Positions 1-7,704 of a stretch of 64,000 nucleotides of DNA are shown here, piece after piece. The stretch is from the NCBI RefSeq assembly GCF_000993785.3, contig NZ_CP009922.3, forward strand, positions 5,456,001 to 5,520,000, given 5' to 3'. Below the pieces are notes generated by a model. The model ran no database searches. It was not told where the DNA came from and saw nothing but the letters and a program-made list of their open reading frames with translations. How positions within the stretch are numbered: position 1 is the stretch's first letter; every line of letters starts with the position of its first letter. The stretch is from Streptomyces xiamenensis (lineage in GTDB: Bacteria; Actinomycetota; Actinomycetes; Streptomycetales; Streptomycetaceae). The position numbers and the translations under genes were made by a program.

Positions 1-55
1 GGCGGTTGTGGCGGCTCAACCATAGAGGTCCGCTCTCCGACATCACAAGGGGAGT

Positions 56-94
56 CGGTTGCCCCGCCCCGGCGCCGGTAAAACCGGTTGCCCC
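56..94. repeat. 10-bp direct repeat and small hairpin upstream of rtcB
   Basis: CGGTTGCCCC occurs at 56-65 and again at 85-94, 29 bp apart. The second copy is joined to a short inverted repeat, CCGGT/ACCGG, at 75-87. The elements lie 60-100 bp before the rtcB start, where a promoter or operator would sit. No clear -10/-35 pair was found, so any role is inference. Confidence 0.3.
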
Positions 95-153
95 TGTGCC
101 GGGTGAGACCGCGACAATGAAATCCGATGATCACCAGGGGGAATGGGGAAATC

Positions 154-1347
154 ATGAGCTACACCGAAGTGCCGGGCGCCCGTGTTCCGATCCGGATGTG
201 GGCCGATCCGGCGACCGTCGAGGACCAGGCGATGCGTCAGCTCCAGAATGTGGCGACGCTTCCGTGGATCGAGGGTCTGGCCGTGATGCCCGATGTGCAC
301 TTCGGAAAGGGTGCCACGGTCGGTTCGGTCATCGCGATGCGCGGGGCGGTCTGTCCGGCCGCGGTGGGTGTCGACATCGGCTGCGGGATGACGGCGGTGA
401 AGACCTCTCTGACCGCGAACGATCTACCGGGCGATCTCTCCCGACTCCGTTCGCGCATCGAACAGTCGATCCCGGTCGGATTCGGTCTGCACAAGGAACC
501 GGTGGATCCGGCAAAGATCTACGGACTGCCTGGGGCGGGCTGGGACGATTTCTGGGCCCGCTTCGACGGGATCGCCCAGCAGGTCCGTTTCCGGCGGGAA
601 CGGGCGGGCCGGCAGATGGGATCGCTGGGGGGCGGAAATCATTTTATCGAAGTATGCGTGGACAGCCACGGCGTGGTATGGCTGATGCTGCACTCCGGGT
701 CCCGCAATATCGGCAAGGAGCTGGCCGACTTCCACATCGGACAGGCCCAGAAGCTGCCGCACAACCAGGGACTCGTGGACCGCGATCTGGCGGTGTTCGT
801 CGCGGACACCCCGCAGATGGCCGCCTACCGGCACGACTTGTTCTGGGCGCAGGAGTACGCCCGGCGCAACCGTGAGGTCATGATGGGGCTGCTGCGCACC
901 GTGATCATCAAGGAGTTCAAGAAGGCGAAGCCCACGTTCGGCGACACCATCTCGTGTCATCACAACTATGTGGCCGAGGAACGGTACGACGGCGTGGACC
1001 TGCTGGTGACCCGCAAGGGAGCGATCCGGGCGGGCAGCGGCGAGTTCGGGATCATCCCCGGTTCGATGGGCACCGGTTCGTACATCGTCAAGGGGCTCGG
1101 GAACCCGGCCTCCTTCCAGTCCGCCTCGCACGGCGCGGGGCGGCGGATGAGCCGCAACCAGGCGAAGAAGCGGTTCACCACACGCGATCTGGCCGAGCAG
1201 ACCCAGGGCGTGGAGTGCCGCAAGGACAGCGGGGTCGTGGATGAGATCCCCGGCGCCTACAAGCCGATCGAGCAGGTCATCGACGCCCAGCGGGACCTGG
1301 TCGAGGTGGTGGCCGAGCTGAAGCAGGTGGTGTGCGTCAAGGGCTGA
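154..1347 (+). CDS. rtcB: RNA-splicing ligase RtcB
   Basis: GTP- and Mn-dependent ligase that joins RNA 2',3'-cyclic phosphate or 3'-phosphate ends to 5'-OH ends; a cytoplasmic RNA repair enzyme. The 397-residue product has the metal-binding DIGCGM motif with Cys77, the HNQG and CHHNY segments, and the SASHGAGRRMSR motif whose His326 is expected to carry the guanylate. Length and motifs match the actinobacterial RtcB family. The start at 154 was chosen over the in-frame ATG at 127 because conserved sequence begins at MSYTEV and a GGGGAATGGGGAA purine tract precedes it. No archease gene or RtcR regulator is adjacent; the gene appears monocistronic, followed by a convergent gene 40 bp away. Confidence 0.95.
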   Translation: MSYTEVPGARVPIRMWADPATVEDQAMRQLQNVATLPWIEGLAVMPDVHFGKGATVGSVIAMRGAVCPAAVGVDIGCGMTAVKTSLTANDLPGDLSRLRSRIEQSIPVGFGLHKEPVDPAKIYGLPGAGWDDFWARFDGIAQQVRFRRERAGRQMGSLGGGNHFIEVCVDSHGVVWLMLHSGSRNIGKELADFHIGQAQKLPHNQGLVDRDLAVFVADTPQMAAYRHDLFWAQEYARRNREVMMGLLRTVIIKEFKKAKPTFGDTISCHHNYVAEERYDGVDLLVTRKGAIRAGSGEFGIIPGSMGTGSYIVKGLGNPASFQSASHGAGRRMSRNQAKKRFTTRDLAEQTQGVECRKDSGVVDEIPGAYKPIEQVIDAQRDLVEVVAELKQVVCVKG

Positions 1348-1387
1348 CCCCGCGCACACCACCCGCGCCGGACCGGCGCGTACCGCC

Positions 1388-2302
1388 TCAGCCGTCCCGG
1401 TGGGCCAGATCCGCCGGCCGTGCGGCGGAGGGCTCCGCGCCGGCGGATTCCTCGCGTTCGGGCGCGGGCCGCACCGGGGCGGCCCCCGGTGGCCGGTGCG
1501 GCTCCGCCGCGGGCCGCCACAGGGTCAGCGGCGTCCGCACCGCCGCGGCGAGTGAGGCGCGTGGCGGGCGCAGGACGAGCAGGATGACGCCGAGGAAGAA
1601 CGCGGCCACCATGCCGTCCAGCCAGTAGTGGTGGCCGGTGGCCACCACCGCCGTGCTGGTGATCAGCGGGTGCAGCAGCCACAGCCAGCGCCAGCGGCTG
1701 CGGGTGGCGACGATCAGCCCGACGGCGATGAGGATCGACCAGCCGACGTGCAGCGAGGGCATGGCGGCGAACTGGTTGGCCAGCGAGTTGGGGTCCGGCT
1801 TGCTGGCGTACACCGAGGGCCCGAACACCGCGCTGGTGTCCACCAGTCCGCTGACCTTGTACAGCCGGGGCGGGGCCAGCGGCACCAGCAGATGCAGCAC
1901 CAGGCCGGCGCCGGTGAGCCACACCAGAACCCAGCGGATCCACACGTAGAAGCCGGGGCGGCGCCAGTACATCCAGATGATGAACGCGACGGTGGCCGGG
2001 AAGTGGACGGTGGCGTAGTAGATGTTGATGGACCGGATCACCGGCTCGAAGTGCATCATCACCGACTGCACCCACGCCTCGTCGGGCATGCGCAGGGCGC
2101 GTTCGAGGTCCCAGACCCGTTCGGCGTTCTGGTACGCCTCGCTGAACTGGCCGTTGGCCGCCCGTCTGCCGAACTTGTACCCGAGATAGAGCACGGTCAG
2201 GAGCAGCAGCTCCCTGATCAGCGGCGGACGTGGCGTGGGCGCGGCTGGTTCTCGCTTCCACGCGGTCGCCGCCCGCTTGAGCACCTGGGTACTGCTTCGC
2301 AT
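1388..2302 (-). CDS. PAP2-superfamily membrane phosphatase (Aur1/inositolphosphotransferase-like)
   Basis: A predicted integral membrane protein of 304 residues with about six hydrophobic segments. It carries the C-terminal half of a phosphatidic acid phosphatase signature: PSLHVGW with His185, then TGHHYWLD with His224/His225 and Asp229. That arrangement is typical of the PAP2_3 subgroup seen in actinomycete inositol-phosphoceramide-synthase-like and lipid-phosphatase proteins. It probably acts on a lipid phosphate or polyprenyl phosphate at the outer membrane face; the substrate cannot be read from sequence. The C-terminal 50 residues are Ala/Pro/Glu-rich, hydrophilic and probably disordered. 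The start MRSSTQ was chosen because the upstream frame is low-quality coding sequence; the ribosome site is weak. It is divergent from the ROK gene. Confidence 0.8.
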   Translation of the reverse strand: MRSSTQVLKRAATAWKREPAAPTPRPPLIRELLLLTVLYLGYKFGRRAANGQFSEAYQNAERVWDLERALRMPDEAWVQSVMMHFEPVIRSINIYYATVHFPATVAFIIWMYWRRPGFYVWIRWVLVWLTGAGLVLHLLVPLAPPRLYKVSGLVDTSAVFGPSVYASKPDPNSLANQFAAMPSLHVGWSILIAVGLIVATRSRWRWLWLLHPLITSTAVVATGHHYWLDGMVAAFFLGVILLVLRPPRASLAAAVRTPLTLWRPAAEPHRPPGAAPVRPAPEREESAGAEPSAARPADLAHRDG

Positions 2303-2481
2303 GGGGCGGTCCCGGGGGGAGAAGTGAACGGAGGTGGTGCGCGACGGCACGGCGGGGTCCTTGGGCCGTGTGTCGCCCGGGTGTTCCTGGATCGGGCAGT
2401 CTAGGCGTTCCGCGCGACCCGCTCCGGGGTCGTGCGGCTTGTCGCGCCAGACTTTGTCCAGAAACAGGAAAAAGGTGGACC

Positions 2482-2497
2482 GAACTTTGCCGAACTT
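2482..2497. promoter_or_regulatory. Tandem GAACTT repeats before the ROK regulator gene
   Basis: GAACTT occurs at 2482-2487 and 2492-2497, exactly one helical turn apart, in the 291-bp divergent gap between the PAP2 gene and the ROK gene. A short GTCCA/TGGAC inverted pair lies just upstream. The gap must hold promoters for both genes and is more A/T-rich here than around it. The repeat is a candidate autoregulatory site for the ROK protein; this is inference. Confidence 0.25.
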
Positions 2498-2593
2498 CTT
2501 CCCGTCGCGGCTTCGCGCTGTTACCTTCCCCACCGAAGCCCGGCGGCCGGCCGCCGCCCGGGACACCGGTTGCCGACCACGGCGGGAGGGTTC

Positions 2594-3796
2594 GTGAAGC
2601 GTATGACGGCCCGGCCCGCCAACGCCCACCAGGCGCGGCTGCTGCGGCTGCTGCGCGACAGCGGTCCCGCCTCCCGGGCCCAGTTGGGCGAGCGGGTCGA
2701 ACTCTCCCGTTCCCGGCTGGCGGTGGAACTGGACCGGCTGCTGGCCACCGGTCTGGTGGCCGCCGACGGCCTGGCTGCCTCCCGTGGTGGCCGTCCCTCA
2801 CACAATGTGCGGCTGACCCCACACTTGCGGTTCCTCGGTGTGGACCTCGGCGCCACCTCGGTGGATGTCGCGGTGACCGGACCCGAGTTGGAGATTCTGG
2901 CCCACCGCACCCGCCCCGTCGACGTCCGTGACGGGCCGGTGGCCGTCCTCGAACAGGTGCTGGCGCTGGCCGCCGAACTGCGCACCGCCACCGGCGGCGC
3001 GGCCTTCGACGGCGCCGGGGTCGGCCTGCCGGGACCGGTGCGCCATCCCGAGGGGACGCCGGTGGCCCCGCCGATCATGCCCGGCTGGGACGGGTTCCCG
3101 GTCCGCGAGTCCCTGGGGCAGGAACTGGGCTGCCCGGTCATGGTCGACAACGACGTGAACCTGATGGCGCTGGGCGAACGGCACGCCGGAGTCGCCCACT
3201 CCGTACGGGACTTCATCTGCGTCAAGATCGGCACCGGTATCGGCTGCGGCATCGTGGTGGACGGCCGGGTGCACCGTGGTGCCACCGGCAGCGCCGGGGA
3301 CATCGGCCACATCCAGGTCGAACAGGACGGCCGGCCCTGCCCGTGCGGCAACCGGGGCTGCCTGGAGGCGTACTTCGGCGGCGCCGCCCTGGCCGGGGAT
3401 GCTGAAGCCGCCGCCAGGGCGGGGCATTCCCCGGCGCTGGCCGCCATGCTGGAGGAGCGCGGCACGCTGGACGCGGCGGACGTGGCCGCGGCGGCGAGCG
3501 CGGGGGACACCGCCGCCCTCGAACTCATCCGGCTCGGCGGCCTGCGCACCGGCGATGTGATCGCCGCCCTGGTCAGCTTCTTCAACCCCGCGCTGGTGGT
3601 GATCGGCGGCGGGGTGACCGGCCTCGGCCACACGCTGCTGGCCGCCATCCGTACCCAGGTCTACCGGCAGTCCCTGCCGCTGGCCACCGGCAACCTGCCC
3701 ATCGTGCTGGGCGAACTCGGCCCCGTCGCCGGGGTCATCGGAGCCGCCCGGCTCATCAGCGACCACCTCTTCAGCTACCCGCCCGCTCCCCATTGA
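2594..3796 (+). CDS. ROK-family transcriptional regulator / sugar kinase-like protein
   Basis: A 400-residue ROK protein. Residues about 12-65 form a winged helix-turn-helix (QARLLRLLRDSGPASRAQLG...), which marks it as a regulator rather than a kinase. Next come the phosphate-binding GVDLGATS segment at about residues 82-89, the central sugar-binding domain, and the ROK zinc motif CPCGNRGC with Cys249, Cys251 and Cys256. GTG 2594 was chosen as start because GGGAGG lies 4-5 bases upstream; the ATG at 2603 is the alternative. It precedes a TIM-barrel sugar isomerase gene in the same direction, 131 bp downstream, so it probably senses the sugar that enzyme handles. The effector is unknown. Confidence 0.85.
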   Translation: MKRMTARPANAHQARLLRLLRDSGPASRAQLGERVELSRSRLAVELDRLLATGLVAADGLAASRGGRPSHNVRLTPHLRFLGVDLGATSVDVAVTGPELEILAHRTRPVDVRDGPVAVLEQVLALAAELRTATGGAAFDGAGVGLPGPVRHPEGTPVAPPIMPGWDGFPVRESLGQELGCPVMVDNDVNLMALGERHAGVAHSVRDFICVKIGTGIGCGIVVDGRVHRGATGSAGDIGHIQVEQDGRPCPCGNRGCLEAYFGGAALAGDAEAAARAGHSPALAAMLEERGTLDAADVAAAASAGDTAALELIRLGGLRTGDVIAALVSFFNPALVVIGGGVTGLGHTLLAAIRTQVYRQSLPLATGNLPIVLGELGPVAGVIGAARLISDHLFSYPPAPH

Positions 3797-3904
3797 CCGG
3801 CCACCGAAGGACCCCCGACCGACCGGCCCGACCCACCCACCCGACCGACCGAACGGAAGGGCCGCCCGCACACCGGCGTGACGGAGCCGCCGTACGCCCC
3901 CGCA

Positions 3905-3916
3905 CCTGTCGACAGG
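3905..3916 (+). promoter_or_regulatory. 12-bp palindrome overlapping the isomerase ribosome site
   Basis: CCTGTCGACAGG is a perfect palindrome whose right end contributes the first bases of the AGGAG ribosome-binding site at 3914-3918 of the isomerase gene at 3928. As DNA it has the central CG of LacI-type operators; as RNA it could partly hide the ribosome site. The sequence is observed; both roles are inference. Confidence 0.35.
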
Positions 3917-3927
3917 AGTTAACCACC

Positions 3928-4932
3928 ATGCCCCGTGACTTCACCCTGTTCACCGGCCAGTGGGCCGACCTCCCCCTGGAGGAGGTCTGCTCGCTGGCCC
4001 GCGACTTCGGCTACGACGGACTGGAACTCGCCTGCTGGGGCGACCATTTCGAGGTCGACCGCGCACTGAAGGAGCCCGGCTACCTGGAGGGCCGGCACGC
4101 CCTGCTCGCCAAGTACGGCCTCAAGTGCTGGGCCATCTCCAACCACCTGGTCGGCCAGGCGGTGAGCGACGCCATCATCGACGAACGCCACCAGAACATC
4201 CTGCCCGCCCGGATCTGGGGCGACGGCGAGGCCGAGGGCGTACGGCAGCGCGCCGCCGCCGAGATCGCCGACACCGCCCGGGCCGCCGCCGCCTTCGGCG
4301 TACAGACCGTCATCGGTTTCACCGGCTCGCCCATCTGGCACCTGGTCGCGATGTTCCCGCCGGTGCCGCCGTCCATGATCGAGCGCGGCTACGCCGAGTT
4401 CGCCGAGCGCTGGAACCCCATCCTGGACGTCTTCGACGCCGAGGGCGTGCGGTTCGCCCACGAGGTGCACCCCGGCGAGATCGCCTACGACTACTGGACC
4501 ACCCGGCAGACCCTGGACGCCATCGGCAACCGCCCGGCGTTCGGCCTCAACTTCGACCCCAGCCACTTCGTGTGGCAGGACCTGGACCCGGCGGGCTTCC
4601 TGTACGACTTCCGGGACCGCATCTACCACGTGGACTGCAAGGAGGCCCGCAAGCGCCTCGACGGCCGCACCGGGCGGCTCGGCTCCCACCTGCCGTGGGG
4701 TGACCCCCGCCGCGGCTGGGACTTCGTCTCCGCGGGCCACGGTGACGTCGCCTGGGAGGACGTCTTCCGGATGCTGGGCGCCATCGGCTACGAGGGCCCC
4801 ATCTCCGTGGAGTGGGAGGACGCCGGGATGGACCGGCTCGCGGGCGCCCCCGAGGCGCTGGCCCGGCTGCGCGCGTACGACTACCCGCCGCCGGCCGCCT
4901 CCTTCGACGCGGCGTTCGGCAGCGGCGACTGA
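3928..4932 (+). CDS. Sugar phosphate isomerase/epimerase family TIM-barrel protein
   Basis: A 334-residue protein of the xylose-isomerase-like/AP-endonuclease-2 TIM-barrel superfamily. Metal-ligand-type residues are recognisable in HEVHPGEI (about residues 173-180), FDPSHFVW and the HVDCKEARKR stretch. Family members isomerise or epimerise ketoses, inosose or keto-sugar derivatives, often beside Gfo/Idh/MocA dehydrogenases; no such dehydrogenase is present here. The start is set by AGGAG nine bases upstream of ATG 3928. It follows the ROK regulator in the same direction and may be co-transcribed with it. The specific substrate is not predictable. Confidence 0.8.
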   Translation: MPRDFTLFTGQWADLPLEEVCSLARDFGYDGLELACWGDHFEVDRALKEPGYLEGRHALLAKYGLKCWAISNHLVGQAVSDAIIDERHQNILPARIWGDGEAEGVRQRAAAEIADTARAAAAFGVQTVIGFTGSPIWHLVAMFPPVPPSMIERGYAEFAERWNPILDVFDAEGVRFAHEVHPGEIAYDYWTTRQTLDAIGNRPAFGLNFDPSHFVWQDLDPAGFLYDFRDRIYHVDCKEARKRLDGRTGRLGSHLPWGDPRRGWDFVSAGHGDVAWEDVFRMLGAIGYEGPISVEWEDAGMDRLAGAPEALARLRAYDYPPPAASFDAAFGSGD

Positions 4933-4971
4933 GGGCCGCTCACCGGCTGCGCCCGGGTCCCGGACACCTCC

Positions 4972-5014
4972 TTGCCCGGGGCCCGGGGGCGCGTCTAGCG
5001 TTTGAACCGATTCA
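4972..5014 (+). promoter_or_regulatory. Promoter with overlapping LacI-type operator
   Basis: TTGCCC (4972-4977), an 18-bp spacer and TAGCGT (4996-5001) make a good actinomycete promoter. Immediately downstream, where transcription would start, lies TGAACCGATTCA (5003-5014), an imperfect palindrome with a central CG typical of LacI-family operators. It resembles the CGAATCGATTCG repeats before the LacI gene at 20310-21341. It would control the acyltransferase gene at 5059, separating it from the upstream isomerase. Confidence 0.5.
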
Positions 5015-5058
5015 TACTTCGACGCCCGCGCACCCCAGCCCCAGGTGAGGCCCTCCGG

Positions 5059-6750
5059 ATGAACCACCACGACGACGACCGGCTCGACTTCCTTCCCTGG
5101 CTCTTCGAGGCCGAGGCCACCGAGGAGCAGCGCGCCGCCCAGCGCGAGCGCCAGCGGCTGCTGACCGCCGCGGGCACCGCCGAGATCGGCGAGCGCTGCT
5201 ACGTCTCCGCGCGCGCCGCCGTCCACCCCGACCGGCTGCGCCTGGGGGAGGGGTCCTACGTCGCCGCCCACGCCTATCTCACCGGTACCCTCACCACCGG
5301 CGCCGACTGCACCTTCAACCCCTTCACCACCGTGCGCGGCACCGTCACCCTCGGCGAGGCGGTCCGGATCGGCGCCCACACCTCCCTGCTGGGCTTCAAC
5401 CACTCCACCGCGCCGGAGCGGCGCATCCACCAACAGGCCACCACCAGCCGGGGGATCACCATCGGCGACGACGTGTGGATCGGCTCGCAGGTGGTGATCC
5501 TGGACGGGGTCACCATCGGCGACCACTGCGTCATCGGAGCCGGTGCCGTGGTCACCCGGGATGTCCCCGACTGGGCCATGGTCGGCGGCAACCCCGCCCG
5601 CTTCATCCGCGACCGCCGCGACCGGGACGGCAAGCGGCGGAGCGCGGCCGGTGGCGGAGGCCGCGAGGAACGGCTCACCCGCTTCGCCGACACCGCCCGT
5701 GCGCAGGCCCCCGGCATCCTCGAACGCGCCTGGGACGGCGCCGCCTACCGCGACCGGCCCGGCGCGGAGCCGACCGTCCGCGCGCACTGCGACGCGATCG
5801 AGATCGCCGACCTGCTGCTGGACGCCGCCCCCGCGCAGCTGCCGGCCGAACGGCACGTCGCCCTGCTGCGCGCGCTCCAGGACCCGGCCACCGGACTGGT
5901 GCCGGAGAAGGGCGGCCCGCTGCCCGCGCCGGACCCCGACGGCTTCGTCGACGACGGTGCCGCGCTCTACCACATCCTGTCCGTGGGCTACGCCCTCGAC
6001 CTGCTCGGCGGTTCCTTCGAACACCCGGTCCGAGCCGTCGGCGGGCTCTCCGCCGCGCGGCTGCTGGAACGCCTGGCGAACCAGCCCTGGGACGAACGCG
6101 CCTGGCACGCGGGGAGCTGGGTGGACGCGGTGGCCACCGCCGCGCACTGGAACCTGACACTGGGCACCGAACCGGCGGGCCCCGGCGCGCTGGAGGCGCT
6201 GTTCGGCTGGCTGCTCACCCGCGCCGACCCCCGTACCGGCATGTGGGGCGGCACCCGCCCCGACCAGGGGAAGCTCCAGCTCGTCAACGGCTACTACCGG
6301 CTGACGCGCGGCTCCTTCGCCCAGTTCGGGGTCCCCGTACCGCACCCCGAACGGGTCATCGACACGGTGCTCGACCACGCCCGCGACCCGCGCTGGTTCG
6401 GCCCCGGGCGCGACAACGCCTGCTATGTCCTGGACGTCGCCCACCCCTTGTGGCTGGCGGGGCGGCAGAGCACGCACCGCGCCGAGGAGATCCGGCGCTG
6501 GGCCGGGGCCCAGCTGGACCGCACCCTGGAACTGTGGCACCCCGGCCAGGGATTCGGCTTCGGCCCCACCCCGGAGGGCGGCGGACCCGGCCGCGCCCCG
6601 GGGCTCCAGGGCACCGAGATGTGGCTGGCCATCGTCTGGCTGCTCGCCGACCTCACCGGCCAGGCCGACCTGCTCGGCTACCGCCCGCGCGGCGTGCACC
6701 GCCCGGACCCCGCCAGAACCGGCCCGGCCGCCTGGGCGCCGCGCCGCTGA
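5059..6750 (+). CDS. Hexapeptide-repeat acyltransferase fused to an alpha-toroid-like domain
   Basis: A 563-residue two-domain protein. Residues about 1-190 contain left-handed beta-helix hexapeptide repeats (IGERCYVS, LGEGSYVA, IGDDVWIGSQVVILDGVTIG, IGAGAVV) and the GGNPARFIRDR end typical of maltose/galactoside O-acetyltransferases such as NodL and LacA; GFNHS supplies a likely catalytic His. Residues about 220-563 are helical, with many Trp/His/Tyr positions and repeats suggesting an alpha/alpha-toroid as in terpene-cyclase or glycoside-hydrolase-like folds. The start at MNHHDDD is supported by GGTGAGG eight bases upstream. It probably acetylates a sugar. The toroid part may bind or process the same glycan, but no catalytic motif was recognised there. 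It is preceded by its own regulated promoter. Confidence 0.7.
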   Translation: MNHHDDDRLDFLPWLFEAEATEEQRAAQRERQRLLTAAGTAEIGERCYVSARAAVHPDRLRLGEGSYVAAHAYLTGTLTTGADCTFNPFTTVRGTVTLGEAVRIGAHTSLLGFNHSTAPERRIHQQATTSRGITIGDDVWIGSQVVILDGVTIGDHCVIGAGAVVTRDVPDWAMVGGNPARFIRDRRDRDGKRRSAAGGGGREERLTRFADTARAQAPGILERAWDGAAYRDRPGAEPTVRAHCDAIEIADLLLDAAPAQLPAERHVALLRALQDPATGLVPEKGGPLPAPDPDGFVDDGAALYHILSVGYALDLLGGSFEHPVRAVGGLSAARLLERLANQPWDERAWHAGSWVDAVATAAHWNLTLGTEPAGPGALEALFGWLLTRADPRTGMWGGTRPDQGKLQLVNGYYRLTRGSFAQFGVPVPHPERVIDTVLDHARDPRWFGPGRDNACYVLDVAHPLWLAGRQSTHRAEEIRRWAGAQLDRTLELWHPGQGFGFGPTPEGGGPGRAPGLQGTEMWLAIVWLLADLTGQADLLGYRPRGVHRPDPARTGPAAWAPRR

Positions 6751-6869
6751 GCACGGCACCGCCGGGGGCGCGGAGCCGGGAACCGGCGGGCGCGGGGCGG
6801 CGGCAGGTGTGAGGCGCGCGTACTGGAGAAGGAGTACTACGAGTCCGCACCATGACCCCGGAGGCTGAC

Positions 6870-7136
6870 ATGGACCACGCACCCGCCCCAGCGATCACCG
6901 CCTTCCACGTCCGGACCCTGCTCGCCTCCCCGGCCGATGACCCGGTGCTGTACGTCGACTCCGGGGAGGCACCCAGGATCGAGGTCTGGGCGGCGGAGGA
7001 CGTGAACCGCTCGACGGTGGTCATCACCCGGCAGCAGCTCATCGACTGGATCGGCGACCAGCCGGGCGACAGCGCCGTCCACGAGATCCTGCCGGATCTC
7101 CAGGACATGGCGGACAAGGCCGTCGGCCCCTCCTGA
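6870..7136 (+). CDS. Small hypothetical protein, 88 residues
   Basis: Product not recognised with confidence. The 88-residue acidic protein has no signal peptide or membrane segment. A beta-rich stretch (VLYVDSGEAPRIEVW) is followed by a helical half (QQLIDWIGDQ, IHEILPDLQDMA-like). GGAGG lies five bases before ATG 6870; an in-frame ATG at 6852 has no such site. Third-position GC and protein-like composition support a real gene. It stands alone between the acyltransferase and a leftward pseudogene. A compact regulatory or adaptor protein is possible but not shown. Confidence 0.55.
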   Translation: MDHAPAPAITAFHVRTLLASPADDPVLYVDSGEAPRIEVWAAEDVNRSTVVITRQQLIDWIGDQPGDSAVHEILPDLQDMADKAVGPS

Positions 7137-7148
7137 CCGGCGCGGCCC

Positions 7149-7599
7149 TCAGCCCGCCGGACCTGCCGCTCCGCCCGGACCGTCGAGGACCGCCCCCCGG
7201 GCCGGTGCCGGGCGCGCCGTCTGCCCGGCGGCGGTGCCCGGCGCCCCGAAACGCGCCAGGCGGTGCCACACCTTCTTGAGCGCCTGCGGGTCGTGGTCAC
7301 CGGTCCGCGCCGCGTCCGCGACGACGTGCGGATCGAGTACGCCGCCGACGGCGATCCGTGCGCCCAGGTCGACGTACTCGGGACCGCGATAGCCGGAATG
7401 CCGCAGGAGTTCACGCACCTCCAGCCGGAACCCGGGGTGCCACGGCCATGGTGTCCAGGATCGGCCGGCCGTCGCACAGCCGGTCCGGGTGGAAGGTGAG
7501 GGTCACCCGCAGCCCCGGATCCAGCGGAGGGCCAAAGGCCCGCCCGGCGACATGGGCCAGGGCCCGTTCCTGCGCGCCGCGGGGGGTCGCCGGGCTCAT
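7149..7599 (-). pseudogene. DUF3626 gene with central deletion
   Basis: Two fragments of one DUF3626-type protein lie in different frames on the minus strand. The N-terminal part (7599 down to about 7447) reads RALAHVAGRAFG then LTFHPDRLCDGRPIL, the usual family beginning. The C-terminal part (about 7442 to 7149) reads WHPGFRLEVRELL, GYRGPEYVDLGARIAV and ALKKVWHRLARFG, the usual family end. The roughly 130-150 residue middle seen in family members is missing, and the frame changes at the junction near 7440-7447, so no full product can be made. The family assignment rests on remembered sequence patterns. This is an internal deletion with loss of function. Confidence 0.7.
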
Positions 7600-7704
7600 C
7601 CGCCCAGTGTTCCCCACACCGCCCGACCGCAGCACGCGGATTGTCCCCGGCCGCCTCGCACACCATGCTCCCTGGGTACTTCCTGGAGGGCTTTTCCGGC
7701 GGTG

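Noticed and set aside
3797..3890. CCGACC-rich low-complexity stretch as a CRISPR or satellite array
   Set aside because: Units are short and irregular, without conserved repeats and unique spacers.
6827..6842. Small GTACT/AGTAC hairpin before the orphan gene
   Set aside because: Only five paired bases, with no link to a promoter or terminator.
3919..6882. A 987-codon open frame on the minus strand
   Set aside because: Antisense to the isomerase and acyltransferase genes, which carry clear family motifs and ribosome sites.
7600..7704. A remaining HATPase fragment of the kinase remnant
   Set aside because: No reading frame here shows N-box or G-box motifs; the ATPase domain is absent rather than frameshifted.
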